From: Pseudomonadota bacterium
GTDB lineage: Bacteria > Pseudomonadota > Alphaproteobacteria > Rhizobiales > JAKPQE01
Reading direction: 5' to 3'
DNA: 64,000 nt
NCBI GenBank assembly: GCA_029572955.1
Contig: JAKPQE010000113.1
Coordinates: forward strand, 124,001-188,000
The notes beneath the pieces were generated by a model. The model searched no databases. It worked only from the letters and a program-made list of their open reading frames with translations, and was not told where the DNA came from. Position 1 is the first letter of the stretch, and each line of letters opens with the position of its first letter. The position numbers and the translations under genes are program-made. Shown here in pieces: positions 16,287-25,213 of the stretch.

Positions 16287-16991
16287 TCAGCGCGCCTTCT
16301 GGCCGAAGAGGACCTTGCGCGCCTCCTCGTCCTTGGAGATGTCGCCGCGCAGTTCGCCGGCGACGGCGAGGCCGCGCCCGACCGCCGGACGCGCCATCAT
16401 CGTCTCGAACCAGCGCTTGAGACCGGGGAAATCGTCGAGGTTCTGGCCCTGGCGCTCGTGCGGCTTGATCCAGCCGATGCAGGCCATGTCGGCGATCGAA
16501 TACTCGCCGGCGAGGAAATCGCGGTCGGCGAGGCGCTTGTTCATGACGCCGTAGAGCCGGTTGACCTCGTTGGTGTAGCGCTCGATGGCGTAGGGCACCT
16601 TCTCGGGCGCGTACTGGCGGAAATGGTGGGCCTGGCCGCACATCGGCCCGAGCCCGCCCATCTGCCACATCAGCCACTGCTCGACCTCGACGCGGGCGCG
16701 CTCGTTCTCGACCGGGTAGAAGCGGGCGAACTTGCGGCCGAGATACATGAGGATCGCGCCCGATTCGAAGACCGAGATCGGCGCGCCGCCCGGCCCGTCC
16801 GGATCGACGATCGCCGGCATGCGGTTGTTCGGCGAGATGGCGAGGAATTCCGGCTTGAACTGCTCGCCCTTGCCGATGTTGACCGGGCGCACGTCGTAGG
16901 GGACGCCGAGCTCCTCGAGCATGATGGTGATCTTCCAGCCGTTCGGCGTCGGCCAGTAGTGGAGAACAATGGGCTTGTCGGCGTCGCTCAT
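16287..16991 (-). CDS. Glutathione S-transferase, YfcG/nu-class type
   Basis: The 234-residue protein has an N-terminal thioredoxin-like GST domain (YWPTPNGWKITIMLEELGVPY). SPNNRMPAIVDPDG and VFESGAILMYLG supply the cis-Pro and the Glu-Ser that bind glutathione. The helical domain ends DIACIGW-like (SIADMACIGW). The TPNGWK start and length match nu-class GSTs with disulfide-bond reductase activity. The natural substrate is unknown. Confidence 0.88.
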   Translation of the reverse strand: MSDADKPIVLHYWPTPNGWKITIMLEELGVPYDVRPVNIGKGEQFKPEFLAISPNNRMPAIVDPDGPGGAPISVFESGAILMYLGRKFARFYPVENERARVEVEQWLMWQMGGLGPMCGQAHHFRQYAPEKVPYAIERYTNEVNRLYGVMNKRLADRDFLAGEYSIADMACIGWIKPHERQGQNLDDFPGLKRWFETMMARPAVGRGLAVAGELRGDISKDEEARKVLFGQKAR

Positions 16992-17251
16992 CTGGTGCCT
17001 CGTGCTGGTTCGGGGGATGTCCCGACATAGTTAGGCGGCGGACCGGCGCGCGGCAATGCGCCGATCGCGCGAAGGGCCGCGACTTCAGAGGCCGGTGGAA
17101 CGACCTCGCGCATCGATTCAACGACTTCACAATCCGATTCAACGCCGCCGACGGGGCGATCGGCGCTTCGCGAGGTGATTCAAGCCGGCGGGAAAAGACG
17201 AGTCGACAGAATCGCTTGCCGGCAGGCGCAAAGGCACCGGGTCAACGCCGG

Positions 17252-19000
17252 TCAGCCGGCGCGGCGCTTGCGCTTGTCGAGGCCGGCGGGCTCGATGTCG
17301 ACGAAATCGAGATCGGGCGGCTCGACGAGCGATTCGTATTTCAGCGGCTCCATCGCGGTCGCCAGCTTGAGGAAGGCGGCGGCGGGCAGCGGCGGCGCGA
17401 AGACGTAGCCCTGCGCGGCCGAGATGCCGAGCGCCTTCAGATATTCGATCTGCTCGACCGTCTCGACGCCCTCGGCGATCACCGACATGTGGCAGTTGCG
17501 CGCGAGGCCGACGAGGGAATGAATGATCGGCGCGGCATAGCGATTGGTGCCGATGGCGTCGACGAACAGCTTGTCGATCTTCAAGACGTCCATCGCCAGT
17601 TCCTGCAGATAGGCAAGGCCGCTGTGGCCGGTGCCGGCGTCGTCGAGGGCGACGCGGCAGCCGAAGGATTGCAGGCGGCGGATCACCAGCTTGGCGGTGT
17701 CGAGGTCGGCGAGCGGCTCGCGCTCGGTGACCTCGAAGACGAGCTGGCGGTAGCGGATCTTCGACTTGCCGAAGATCTGCTCGACATCCTCGGTGATGTC
17801 GATCGAATCGAAGTGGTCGCGGAAGAGGTTGATCGAGACCTTGAGGTGCGGGCGCTCGTGATAGACCTGCTCGAGATCGTCACGGACCTTCTCCATCAGC
17901 AGGCGCGTCATCGGCACGGCGAGGCCGGTCGCCTCGGCAAGACCGATGAAGGCACCCGGCGAGAGCACCGTTCCGTCCGGCTTCTTCCAGCGGATCAGCG
18001 CCTCGCAACCCTCCAGTCGTCCGGTGCGGATATCGACGACTGGCTGGTAGTAAGGCAGGAATTCGCTGTTCTGGATGGCGTGCTCGATCTCGTTGATCGG
18101 CCCGTCGCCGGTGTTGCGGGCAATCAGCCCGGCAATGCTGATGACGAAGATGGCGAGCAGAACGCCACCCGCCTTGATGTAGGAATCGAGATCCTCGTAG
18201 TCCTTCCAGACGACCTCGAAGGGCACCGCGACGGTGACCTGGATCGGGTAGCGGTCCGAATGGACGTGGGATTCGACGATGCCCGAGCCGATCGCCGGGG
18301 GATGCTTGGCGTCGTCTTCGACCGCCGCCATGCCCGAGCCGGCCGAGGCGAGCAGCGTGCCGTCGTCGAGGCGGATGACCGCGGCGCCGACCGTGCGCCA
18401 GTCGTCGGGAAGGAGGTCGACGGCAAGCGCCCGGCCGAGCACGACGGCGCTGAAGATCGTGCCGTCGGACTGGTCCCAGGTCAGCATGGCGCCGCTGGCG
18501 CCGCCCTCGACCGAAACCACGGCGCGAAACCTGATTGCCGGATTGCGGCCTTCGAACGCGTCCGACACCGGCTGCATGTGCGGGGCGCCGCGCCCGAGAT
18601 GGTCGCAGTGAACCCCGCCCGCGGCCTCGGTGAGGCCGATCTCCTTGACGGCGTAGGCGGAATAGACGGCGCGACGGAGCTGGTCGATGTTGGCCTCGGT
18701 GCAGCGGTCGACCCCCTGCACGGCCAGGCCGGTCATCGCGGTCAGGGCCTCGTCGAAGGACTGCTCGGCGGAATCGACGACGCGCCGGCCGATATCGTCG
18801 AGCGTGCTCTGGGCGTTGTTGCGGGCGCTGTTGGCAAGGAGAACCTGGCCGCCGCCGACCATCAGCGCGGTGATCAGAAGGCCGATCACGACGACGACGA
18901 GAGACCACGCACTGACCTTGCCAAAGGCCATGATCCGACCCGCGGCCCGAAGGGCGCGGCGCAGATGACCCTCAGCTGTCTCGTCGCGTGGTGCAGTCAT
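17252..19000 (-). CDS. Membrane EAL-domain c-di-GMP phosphodiesterase with CSS-like periplasmic sensor
   Basis: The 582-residue protein has TM segments near 30-50 and 278-296 flanking a periplasmic domain with two cysteines (C100 in DRCTEAN, C132 in VHCDH). This is the layout of CSS-motif sensors, whose disulfide state controls the enzyme. The EAL domain (about 313-555) keeps the catalytic set: E333 in EALIR, N391, E423, D453-D454 in DDAGTG, K474, E510 and Q530. It should be active, hydrolysing c-di-GMP to pGpG. CTE replaces the usual CSS. It is divergent from the phosphofructokinase gene. Confidence 0.88.
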   Translation of the reverse strand: MTAPRDETAEGHLRRALRAAGRIMAFGKVSAWSLVVVVIGLLITALMVGGGQVLLANSARNNAQSTLDDIGRRVVDSAEQSFDEALTAMTGLAVQGVDRCTEANIDQLRRAVYSAYAVKEIGLTEAAGGVHCDHLGRGAPHMQPVSDAFEGRNPAIRFRAVVSVEGGASGAMLTWDQSDGTIFSAVVLGRALAVDLLPDDWRTVGAAVIRLDDGTLLASAGSGMAAVEDDAKHPPAIGSGIVESHVHSDRYPIQVTVAVPFEVVWKDYEDLDSYIKAGGVLLAIFVISIAGLIARNTGDGPINEIEHAIQNSEFLPYYQPVVDIRTGRLEGCEALIRWKKPDGTVLSPGAFIGLAEATGLAVPMTRLLMEKVRDDLEQVYHERPHLKVSINLFRDHFDSIDITEDVEQIFGKSKIRYRQLVFEVTEREPLADLDTAKLVIRRLQSFGCRVALDDAGTGHSGLAYLQELAMDVLKIDKLFVDAIGTNRYAAPIIHSLVGLARNCHMSVIAEGVETVEQIEYLKALGISAAQGYVFAPPLPAAAFLKLATAMEPLKYESLVEPPDLDFVDIEPAGLDKRKRRAG

Positions 19001-19340
19001 ACCTCATGATGCCGCGTCCAGTGTTAGCGCCGAGTAAATTCTGTTCGTTCAAAAAATTCCGGGTTTTCAACCACATAGGTAAAATCGACACGGGCTCCGT
19101 TAGGGCATGCGCGAGGAAATTGTGTGCGGCAAACTGTTGCGGCATCACCAAATTTCTCGAAACACTGGCATGGCGACCGGTTACCGGGATATCTTTCATG
19201 CTATCCGTTCGTCGAATGCGGGGCGAAACGCAAGATCGGCGTCGGAGTTATTCGTTTCCTGGCCCGCTCGGGGCCGGATCGGGCCGGCAGACCCGGATGC
19301 GAGGGATGAGGCCGGACCACGACAACAAGAGGGGAAAATC
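19001..19340. other. Divergent promoter region, EAL gene / PPi-PFK
   Basis: This 340-bp gap is more AT-rich at 19020-19090. Promoters for both divergent genes must lie here, but no -35/-10 pair is clear enough to call. Overlapping open frames upstream of 19341 look non-coding. Confidence 0.4.
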
Positions 19341-20498
19341 ATGCATCTGGGTATTCTGACCGGCGGCGGCGACGTCCCGGGCCTCAATCCGACGATCAAG
19401 GCGGTGGTCAACGAGGCGAGCGCTCGCGGCTGGAAAGTGACGGGTTTCCGCCGTGGCTGGGCCGGACCGCTCAACTACAACCCCGACGATCCGGAAGGCT
19501 CGCAGGAATGGCTGATGCCGCTCGATCCGCTGGTCGTGCGCACCATCGACCGCATGGGCGGCACCGTGCTGCGGACCTCGCGCACCAAGCCGTCGAAGGC
19601 GCGTCCGAAGGACATCCCCGATTTCCTGAAGTCGAAATACACCTTCGCCGAAGGCCAGGCCACGACCGACACCACGGACCACATCCTGCGCGTTCTGGAG
19701 TCGCTGAAGATGGACTGCCTCGTCGCCATCGGCGGTGACGACACGCTGTCCTATGCCTCGCGGCTGCACCAGGAAGGCGCGCCGACGATGTGCATTCCGA
19801 AGACCATGGACAACGACGTCTTCGGCACCGACTACTGCCTCGGCTTCTCGACCTGCATCACCCGTTCGGTCGAGTTCCTGACGCTGCTGCGCACCCCGGC
19901 GGGCAGCCACGAGCGCTTCCTCGTCGTCGAGCTGTTCGGCCGCAATTCCGGCGAATCGGCGCTGATCGCCGGCTATCTCGCCGACGCCGACCGCACCCTC
20001 ATCGCCGAGGTGCCGTTCGACATGGAGCGCGTCGCCGAGCTGATGATCAAGGATCGCGCGCGCAATCCGTCGAACTACGCCATGGTCCTCGTCTCGGAGG
20101 GCGCCATGATGGAAGGCGGTCGCATCATTCAGTCCGGCGAGGCCGACGCCTATGGTCACCAGAAGCTCGGCGGCATCGGCGAGATGGTCGGCGCCCAGCT
20201 CAAGGCGATCACCGGCGTCGACATCATGAACCAGAGCCTTGCCTATCTGGTTCGCGCCGGCGCGCCGGACTCGATCGATCTGATGGTCGGCCGCAATTTC
20301 GGCACCAAGACCATCCAGCTCATCGAAGAAGGCCGCATGGGCCTGATGGTCGCCATCCAGGACGGCAAGTACGTCACCCAGCCGGCCGATATCTCGACCA
20401 AGGGCGTGCGCCGGGTCGATATCGACGCGATGTACGACGTGGAGCAGTACCGGCCGCGGATCAAGAAGATCTCCGGCATGCCGATGTTCCTGAGATAA
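19341..20498 (+). CDS. pfp: PPi-dependent 6-phosphofructokinase
   Basis: The 386-residue cytosolic enzyme has the phosphofructokinase fold. Two residues that decide the phosphoryl donor are visible: the second Asp in GGDDT (131-135) where ATP enzymes have Gly, and Lys in PKTMDND (153-159) where ATP enzymes have Gly. Both point to pyrophosphate rather than ATP. It would interconvert fructose 6-phosphate and fructose 1,6-bisphosphate reversibly, consuming or making PPi. AGAGGGG precedes the ATG. A good terminator follows the stop, so it is transcribed alone. Confidence 0.9.
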   Translation: MHLGILTGGGDVPGLNPTIKAVVNEASARGWKVTGFRRGWAGPLNYNPDDPEGSQEWLMPLDPLVVRTIDRMGGTVLRTSRTKPSKARPKDIPDFLKSKYTFAEGQATTDTTDHILRVLESLKMDCLVAIGGDDTLSYASRLHQEGAPTMCIPKTMDNDVFGTDYCLGFSTCITRSVEFLTLLRTPAGSHERFLVVELFGRNSGESALIAGYLADADRTLIAEVPFDMERVAELMIKDRARNPSNYAMVLVSEGAMMEGGRIIQSGEADAYGHQKLGGIGEMVGAQLKAITGVDIMNQSLAYLVRAGAPDSIDLMVGRNFGTKTIQLIEEGRMGLMVAIQDGKYVTQPADISTKGVRRVDIDAMYDVEQYRPRIKKISGMPMFLR

Positions 20499-20506
20499 GA
20501 CGGATC

Positions 20507-20536
20507 GCCCGGCGCGCATCCGCACGCCGGGCTTTT
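20507..20536 (+). terminator. Rho-independent terminator of PPi-PFK
   Basis: An 8-bp stem GCCCGGCG/CGCCGGGC (20507-20514 with 20525-20532) with a 10-nt loop is followed by TTTT, 8 nt after the stop codon. Confidence 0.82.
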
Positions 20537-20620
20537 CGGTTAGACTGGTGCGGCCGGGCGGAATCGTCCGGCCGTTTCCGTTTGCGGTCGCGTTCCGGCG
20601 GCCGACCTCAGGAGGTTCCG

Positions 20621-21793
20621 ATGCCGAACGTCGCCGTGCGTGCCCTCGCCTTTCTCCTCTTCGCCTGCTTCGCCGCCGCCCTGCCGGCGACGAGCCGGGC
20701 CGACGCCGGCGCCACGGCGCTCGTCGAGGCATGGATGGCCAAGGCCTCGCAATCCGGCGCGTTCACCATCACCTATGGCCGCACCAACTATGACGAGACC
20801 CGCCAGGCGGTGGTCGTCGAGGACTTCGTCGCCACCAAGACCGGCGAGGGAGCGACGACCACGCGGGTCGCAACGCTCGTCCTCTTCGGGGTCGAGGAAG
20901 ACGCCGCCGGCGAAATCAGCGCGGCGCGTGCCGAGGCCGAAGGCTTCGTCGTCGACGATGCCGAGGCGCAGATCACGGCGGCCGAAGCGATCCTCGAGGA
21001 GGTGCCGCTGACCGTCACCGACCCGACCGGCGAGCCGGCGCCGTTCGGCATTCCCCATGCGGTCACCCTCAACGACGTGGTGATGCGGCCGAAGAACGGC
21101 GAGCCGCCGCTGCCGATCGACTCGATCCACATCGATGCCGACGCTTTCGAGGGCGACGTGCCGACCCACCTCACCTTCGCCATGGAGGGCATGGCGGTCT
21201 CGGTCGACACCATCGAGGAGGAAGAGCAGCGCCGGACGCTGAAGGAACTCGGCTACGAGACGCTGAAGATGACCATTCGCGGCGAGGGCCGCACCGCCCC
21301 GGCGGCCGGCGAGGTGACGGTCGATGGCCTGACCATCGCCGCCGAAGGCATGGGCGAGGTGACGCTGACGGCCGCCTTTACCGGGATCCCCGCGGAGATC
21401 CTGCGCGGCGAGGCCGATCCGGAGAGCGAGGAGACCGGGGCCAAGCTCATCGAGACGGCGGCGGTCAAGGCGCTCTCGCTGCGCTTCGACAACCACGCGA
21501 TCGTCGAGAAGCTGATCGCGCAGCAGGCCGGCAAGGTCGGCGTCGGCGAGGACGAGCTCGTCGCCCAGCTCATCGCGATGCTGCCCGGCGCGCTGAAGCC
21601 GCTGCAGAACCCGCCTTTCGAGGCCGTCGTCGCCGAGGCGATCGGAACGTTCCTCAAAAGCCCCGGCTCGCTCAGCGTCGTCGCGGCGCCGGCGAACCCG
21701 GTGCCGGTGTCGCAGCTGATCGGCGTCGCGATGATGGCGCCGCAGACGCTGATCCCGGTGCTCTCGCTCGACATCCGCGCCAACCGGGACTGA
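20621..21793 (+). CDS. Unrecognised secreted protein, 390 aa
   Basis: I do not recognise this family. It starts with a signal peptide (MPNVAVRALAFLLFACFAAALP, cleavage near SRADA), preceded by a perfect AGGAGG. The mature part has no cysteine and is acidic, with many short beta-like strands: ITYGRTNYDETRQAVVVEDF, ARAEAEGFVVDDAEAQI, MTIRGEGRTAPAAGEVTVDGLTI, LSLRFDNHAIVEKLI. It ends LSLDIRANRD. Repeated strand-turn segments of the type xVEGLxI recall AsmA- or DUF945-like periplasmic proteins, but this is only a resemblance. It follows the PPi-PFK terminator and likely has its own promoter. Confidence 0.7.
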   Translation: MPNVAVRALAFLLFACFAAALPATSRADAGATALVEAWMAKASQSGAFTITYGRTNYDETRQAVVVEDFVATKTGEGATTTRVATLVLFGVEEDAAGEISAARAEAEGFVVDDAEAQITAAEAILEEVPLTVTDPTGEPAPFGIPHAVTLNDVVMRPKNGEPPLPIDSIHIDADAFEGDVPTHLTFAMEGMAVSVDTIEEEEQRRTLKELGYETLKMTIRGEGRTAPAAGEVTVDGLTIAAEGMGEVTLTAAFTGIPAEILRGEADPESEETGAKLIETAAVKALSLRFDNHAIVEKLIAQQAGKVGVGEDELVAQLIAMLPGALKPLQNPPFEAVVAEAIGTFLKSPGSLSVVAAPANPVPVSQLIGVAMMAPQTLIPVLSLDIRANRD

Positions 21794-21854
21794 CGTCGAC
21801 ACGCCGCCGGGTCGGGGCGGGCGTCTCGCATCACCGCCCTGCCCGCGCCGCAGG

Positions 21855-22520
21855 TCAATGCAGGTATTTGGTCGCTTCGGTGCGGGCGACCGAGATCAGC
21901 CCGGCGCCGTGGCGGGTGAGGAAGGCACGCACCCGTTCCGGGTCGTGCTTGGACAGTTCGCGCAGCCACCAGCCGATCGCCTTTTGAATGAACCAGTCGC
22001 GATCGTCGACGAATTCGGCCAGCCAGCCGAGGATGCGGCCGGGATCGTGGCCCTGCTTGGCCCAGTCGAGGGTGAAGACGAGGGCGGCGCGGCGAACCCA
22101 CATGTTGCGATGGAAGGTCCAGGCCTCGAGGTCGTCGAGGCGGGCCGGATTGTCGCGGAGGCATCTGGCGCCGGCCTTGGCGACCGCGTCGGCGATCGCC
22201 CAGGAATCGAAGACTTCCTTCCAGCGGACGATCATCGCCCAGACGTCGGCGAGCCGGTCCTTCAGCACCGGGCGCTGGCAGATGCGGGCGGCCAGGATGC
22301 GCGCCTCGAAGACGTCCGACGCCCAGAGGTCGTCGGCGAGCGCGAGCGCCTTGGCCGGCTTCAGGCGCCGGGCCGTGGTCGTGGCAATACGGTCGATCGC
22401 GGGATAGGCAATGCCGAGATAGGGCCGCTCGGCCTTGTGGTAACGCGCAAAGATCGCGGCCTTTTCGGGGTCGGCGACGGATCTCAGCTCGGCCATGACA
22501 TCGGCAGCGGAAACGGCCAT
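21855..22520 (-). CDS. DNA alkylation repair protein, AlkD-like
   Basis: The 221-residue all-helical protein has the AlkD/HEAT-like pattern: LGIAYPAIDRIA, DLWASDVFEARILAARI, WAMIVRWKEVFDSWAIADAVA, WTFHRNMWVRRAALVF and DWFIQKAIGWWLRELSKHDPERV. AlkD removes N3- and N7-alkylpurines by capturing the lesion between HEAT repeats. The WD and RR motifs near residues 110-145 fit its DNA-contact surface. The ribosome-binding site is weak. It is downstream of aspS on the same strand but separated by 221 nt with a hairpin. Confidence 0.85.
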   Translation of the reverse strand: MAVSAADVMAELRSVADPEKAAIFARYHKAERPYLGIAYPAIDRIATTTARRLKPAKALALADDLWASDVFEARILAARICQRPVLKDRLADVWAMIVRWKEVFDSWAIADAVAKAGARCLRDNPARLDDLEAWTFHRNMWVRRAALVFTLDWAKQGHDPGRILGWLAEFVDDRDWFIQKAIGWWLRELSKHDPERVRAFLTRHGAGLISVARTEATKYLH

Positions 22521-22677
22521 GTCGATACGCTCGGAGTTGTTCGCCCCTGCCGCCCCTCGCGTCCCTGCACGGCAGAGCTATCATGTGATCATAGGCGCGC
22601 TTTCATTAGGATTCCACGCGACAAAACCGTTTATCGACCGAATGGCCAATATCGAGGGGCCCTTGCGACAACGAAGC

Positions 22678-22704
22678 GCGCCGCCCGCGAGCGGGAGGCG
22701 GCGC
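22678..22704 (-). terminator. Possible aspS terminator hairpin
   Basis: An 8-bp stem GCGCCGCC/GGCGGCGC (22678-22685 with 22697-22704) lies 38 nt after the aspS stop. It has no real T-run, so intrinsic termination is uncertain. Confidence 0.4.
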
Positions 22705-22741
22705 ACCGCAAAAAGCCGTCAGGTCGCTGCCGGTCCCGCCG

Positions 22742-24523
22742 TCACTGCGGCAGGTTCAGGCGAATATGAAGCTCGCGCAACTGCTTTTGGCCGACCGTCG
22801 AGGGCGCGCCCATCATCAGGTCCTCGGCCTTCTGGTTCATCGGGAAGAGGGTCACCTCGCGCAGGTTCTCCTCGCCGGCCAGCAGCATGACGATGCGATC
22901 GACGCCCGGCGCGATGCCGCCATGCGGCGGGGCGCCGTACTGGAAGGCGCGGTACATGCCGCCGAACTTCTCGAGCAGCACGTCCTCGCCATAGCCGGCG
23001 ATCTCGAAGGCCTTCTTCATGATCTCGGGCATGTGGTTTCGGATCGCGCCCGAGGACAGCTCCACGCCGTTGCAGACGATGTCGTACTGGTAGGCGAGGA
23101 TGTCGAGCGGGTCCCGCGTCTCCAGCGCCTCGAGGCCGCCCTGCGGCATCGAGAACGGATTGTGCGAGAAATCGACCTTCTTGTCGTCCTCGTTCCACTC
23201 GAACATCGGGAAGTCGACGATCCAGCAGAACTCGAAGCGGTCCTTGTCGACGAGTTCGAGGTCGGTGCCGGCCTTCTGGCGGGCCTGGCCGGCGAAGGCG
23301 TACATCTTCTTCGGATCGCCGGCGACGAAGAACACCGCGTCGCCCTCGGCAAGGCCGAGCTGGGTGCGGATCGCCTCGGTGCGCTCCTCGCCGATGTTCT
23401 TGGCGATCGGGCCGGCGCCCTCGAGCTTGCCGTTCTCGCTGCGGAAGAAGATGTAGCCGAGGCCGGGCTGGCCCTCGCCCTGCGCCCAGGCGTTCATGCG
23501 GTCGCAGAAGGCGCGGCTGCCACCGGTCCTGGCCGGGATCGCCCAGACCTCGGCCTTGGCATCGACGTCGAGCATGCGGGCAAAGACCTTGAAGCCGGAG
23601 CCGCGGAAATGCTCGCTGACGTCGGCCATCACGATCGGATTTCTGAGGTCCGGCTTGTCGCTGCCGTATTTGCGGATCGCGTCGGCATAGGCGATGTGCG
23701 GGAACTTCTGCGTCACCGGCTTGCCTTCGCCGAAATCCTCGAAGAGGCCGCGCAGCACCGGCTCGACGGCGCCGAAGACGTCTTCCTGGGTGACGAAGCT
23801 CATCTCGATATCGAGCTGGTAGAACTCGCCGGGCGAGCGGTCGGCGCGGGCGTCCTCGTCGCGGAAGCACGGCGCAATCTGGAAATAGCGATCGAAGCCG
23901 GCGACCATGATGAGCTGCTTGAACTGCTGCGGCGCCTGCGGCAGCGCATAGAACTTGCCGGGATGAAGACGCGACGGCACGAGGAAGTCGCGCGCGCCTT
24001 CCGGCGAGGACGCCGTCAGGATCGGCGTCTGGAACTCGGTGAAGCCCTCCTCGACCATGCGGGCGCGCAGCGAGGAGATGATCTTCGAGCGCAGCACGAT
24101 GTTCTGGTGCAGCTTGTCGCGGCGCAGATCGAGGAAGCGGTACTTGAGGCGGACGTCTTCGGGATAGTCCGGCTCGCCGAACACCGGCAGCGGCAGCTCG
24201 GCAGCGGCCGAGAGCACCTCGAGCTCGCGCACGAACACCTCGACATGGCCGGTCGGCAGCTTGTCGTTGATCGTCTCGGCGGTGCGGGCCTTGACCTCGC
24301 CGTCGATGCGGACGACCCACTCGGCGCGCACGCGCTCGGCCTCGGCAAAGGCCGGGGAATCCGGATCGGCGACGATCTGGGTGATGCCGTAATGGTCGCG
24401 CAGATCGATGAACAAGAGGCCGCCGTGATCGCGAACGCGGTGGACCCAGCCGGACAGGCGGGTCGTCTCGCCGACATGGGATGCGCGCAGCTCGCCGCAG
24501 GTGTGGCTCCGGTAACGATGCAT
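22742..24523 (-). CDS. aspS: Aspartyl-tRNA synthetase, bacterial type
   Basis: The 593-residue class II synthetase has, in order, the N-terminal OB-fold ([20 protein letters not shown]), motif 2 ([23 protein letters not shown]), a GAD insert and motif 3 ([15 protein letters not shown]). It charges tRNA-Asp. The His in RVRDHGG occupies the place where discriminating E. coli AspRS has Leu. This fits a non-discriminating enzyme that also charges tRNA-Asn, with GatCAB making Asn-tRNA; that is an inference. The start at 24523 ([12 protein letters not shown]) is the family start, and the extension to 24601 is not. Confidence 0.96.
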   Translation of the reverse strand: MHRYRSHTCGELRASHVGETTRLSGWVHRVRDHGGLLFIDLRDHYGITQIVADPDSPAFAEAERVRAEWVVRIDGEVKARTAETINDKLPTGHVEVFVRELEVLSAAAELPLPVFGEPDYPEDVRLKYRFLDLRRDKLHQNIVLRSKIISSLRARMVEEGFTEFQTPILTASSPEGARDFLVPSRLHPGKFYALPQAPQQFKQLIMVAGFDRYFQIAPCFRDEDARADRSPGEFYQLDIEMSFVTQEDVFGAVEPVLRGLFEDFGEGKPVTQKFPHIAYADAIRKYGSDKPDLRNPIVMADVSEHFRGSGFKVFARMLDVDAKAEVWAIPARTGGSRAFCDRMNAWAQGEGQPGLGYIFFRSENGKLEGAGPIAKNIGEERTEAIRTQLGLAEGDAVFFVAGDPKKMYAFAGQARQKAGTDLELVDKDRFEFCWIVDFPMFEWNEDDKKVDFSHNPFSMPQGGLEALETRDPLDILAYQYDIVCNGVELSSGAIRNHMPEIMKKAFEIAGYGEDVLLEKFGGMYRAFQYGAPPHGGIAPGVDRIVMLLAGEENLREVTLFPMNQKAEDLMMGAPSTVGQKQLRELHIRLNLPQ

Positions 24524-24707
24524 GTCTCTCAAAAGCCCTCGGAGATCGTCGAAAAGGGGCATGCCGAAACGGCCGCCCGCGTCAGCGCCGGAGAAGCGCA
24601 CGGGGGCGGCAGAATGTCAAGAACAGGGCGGCTTCGGCGCCGTGCAGAGAGACCGACGCCCCGACCGCGGACGGGCCGGGGCGTCGCGGCGAGCCGGCGC
24701 CGGGCTG

Positions 24708-25001
24708 CTACGGGCGATCCTGGGTATAGGTATCGCGGCAGGCCTGCTTGGCCTCCTCGTTGTTGCCGGCCTTCTTGATGCAGTCCTTGAAGGCCGTCAT
24801 CGCCGATTCCAGCGCGGCACAGCCGTCCATGCAGTCCTCGTAGGCGTTGACCGTCGCCCCGCTCTGGGTCGGGTGCTGGATACTGTCCTGGATTGCCTCG
24901 CAGCGTTTGCGGCAGGCCTCGGGGCTGTCGGCGAGCGCCGGCAATGCCCATGTCGCGGCAACGGCCATCAGCGCCGCCGCCATGATTGCGCGGGACTTCA
25001 T
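24708..25001 (-). CDS. Small secreted protein with twin CX3C motif
   Basis: The 97-residue precursor has a signal peptide (MKSRAIMAAALMAVAATWA, cleavage after ALA), preceded by a strong GGAGGT. The mature part of about 70 residues has six cysteines: CRKRC, then 22 residues, CMDGC, then 12 residues, then C-x13-C. CX3C pairs on two helices can form a disulfide-stapled helical hairpin, as in CHCH and small Tim proteins, though sequence kinship is not claimed. No function is recognised. It is probably periplasmic. It sits between aspS and rnd, divergent from rnd. Confidence 0.8.
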   Translation of the reverse strand: MKSRAIMAAALMAVAATWALPALADSPEACRKRCEAIQDSIQHPTQSGATVNAYEDCMDGCAALESAMTAFKDCIKKAGNNEEAKQACRDTYTQDRP

Positions 25002-25213
25002 TGCAATACCTCCATGCTTCGAAGGCGACCGGGAGGAGCCGCCTTCTCCACTTCCATGAGGGCAGACACACGCGCCGTTCCGTTGCGATTTTCCGCAGAC
25101 GGGGCAAAATGTTGGACGTCCGGCGAAACACTTCGCCGCAGTGACGCGGAAGCCGCATTTCCCCGCCAAAAGGTCAGGACAAAGCGCACATCCTGCGCTA
25201 TAGCTCGCCAGCC

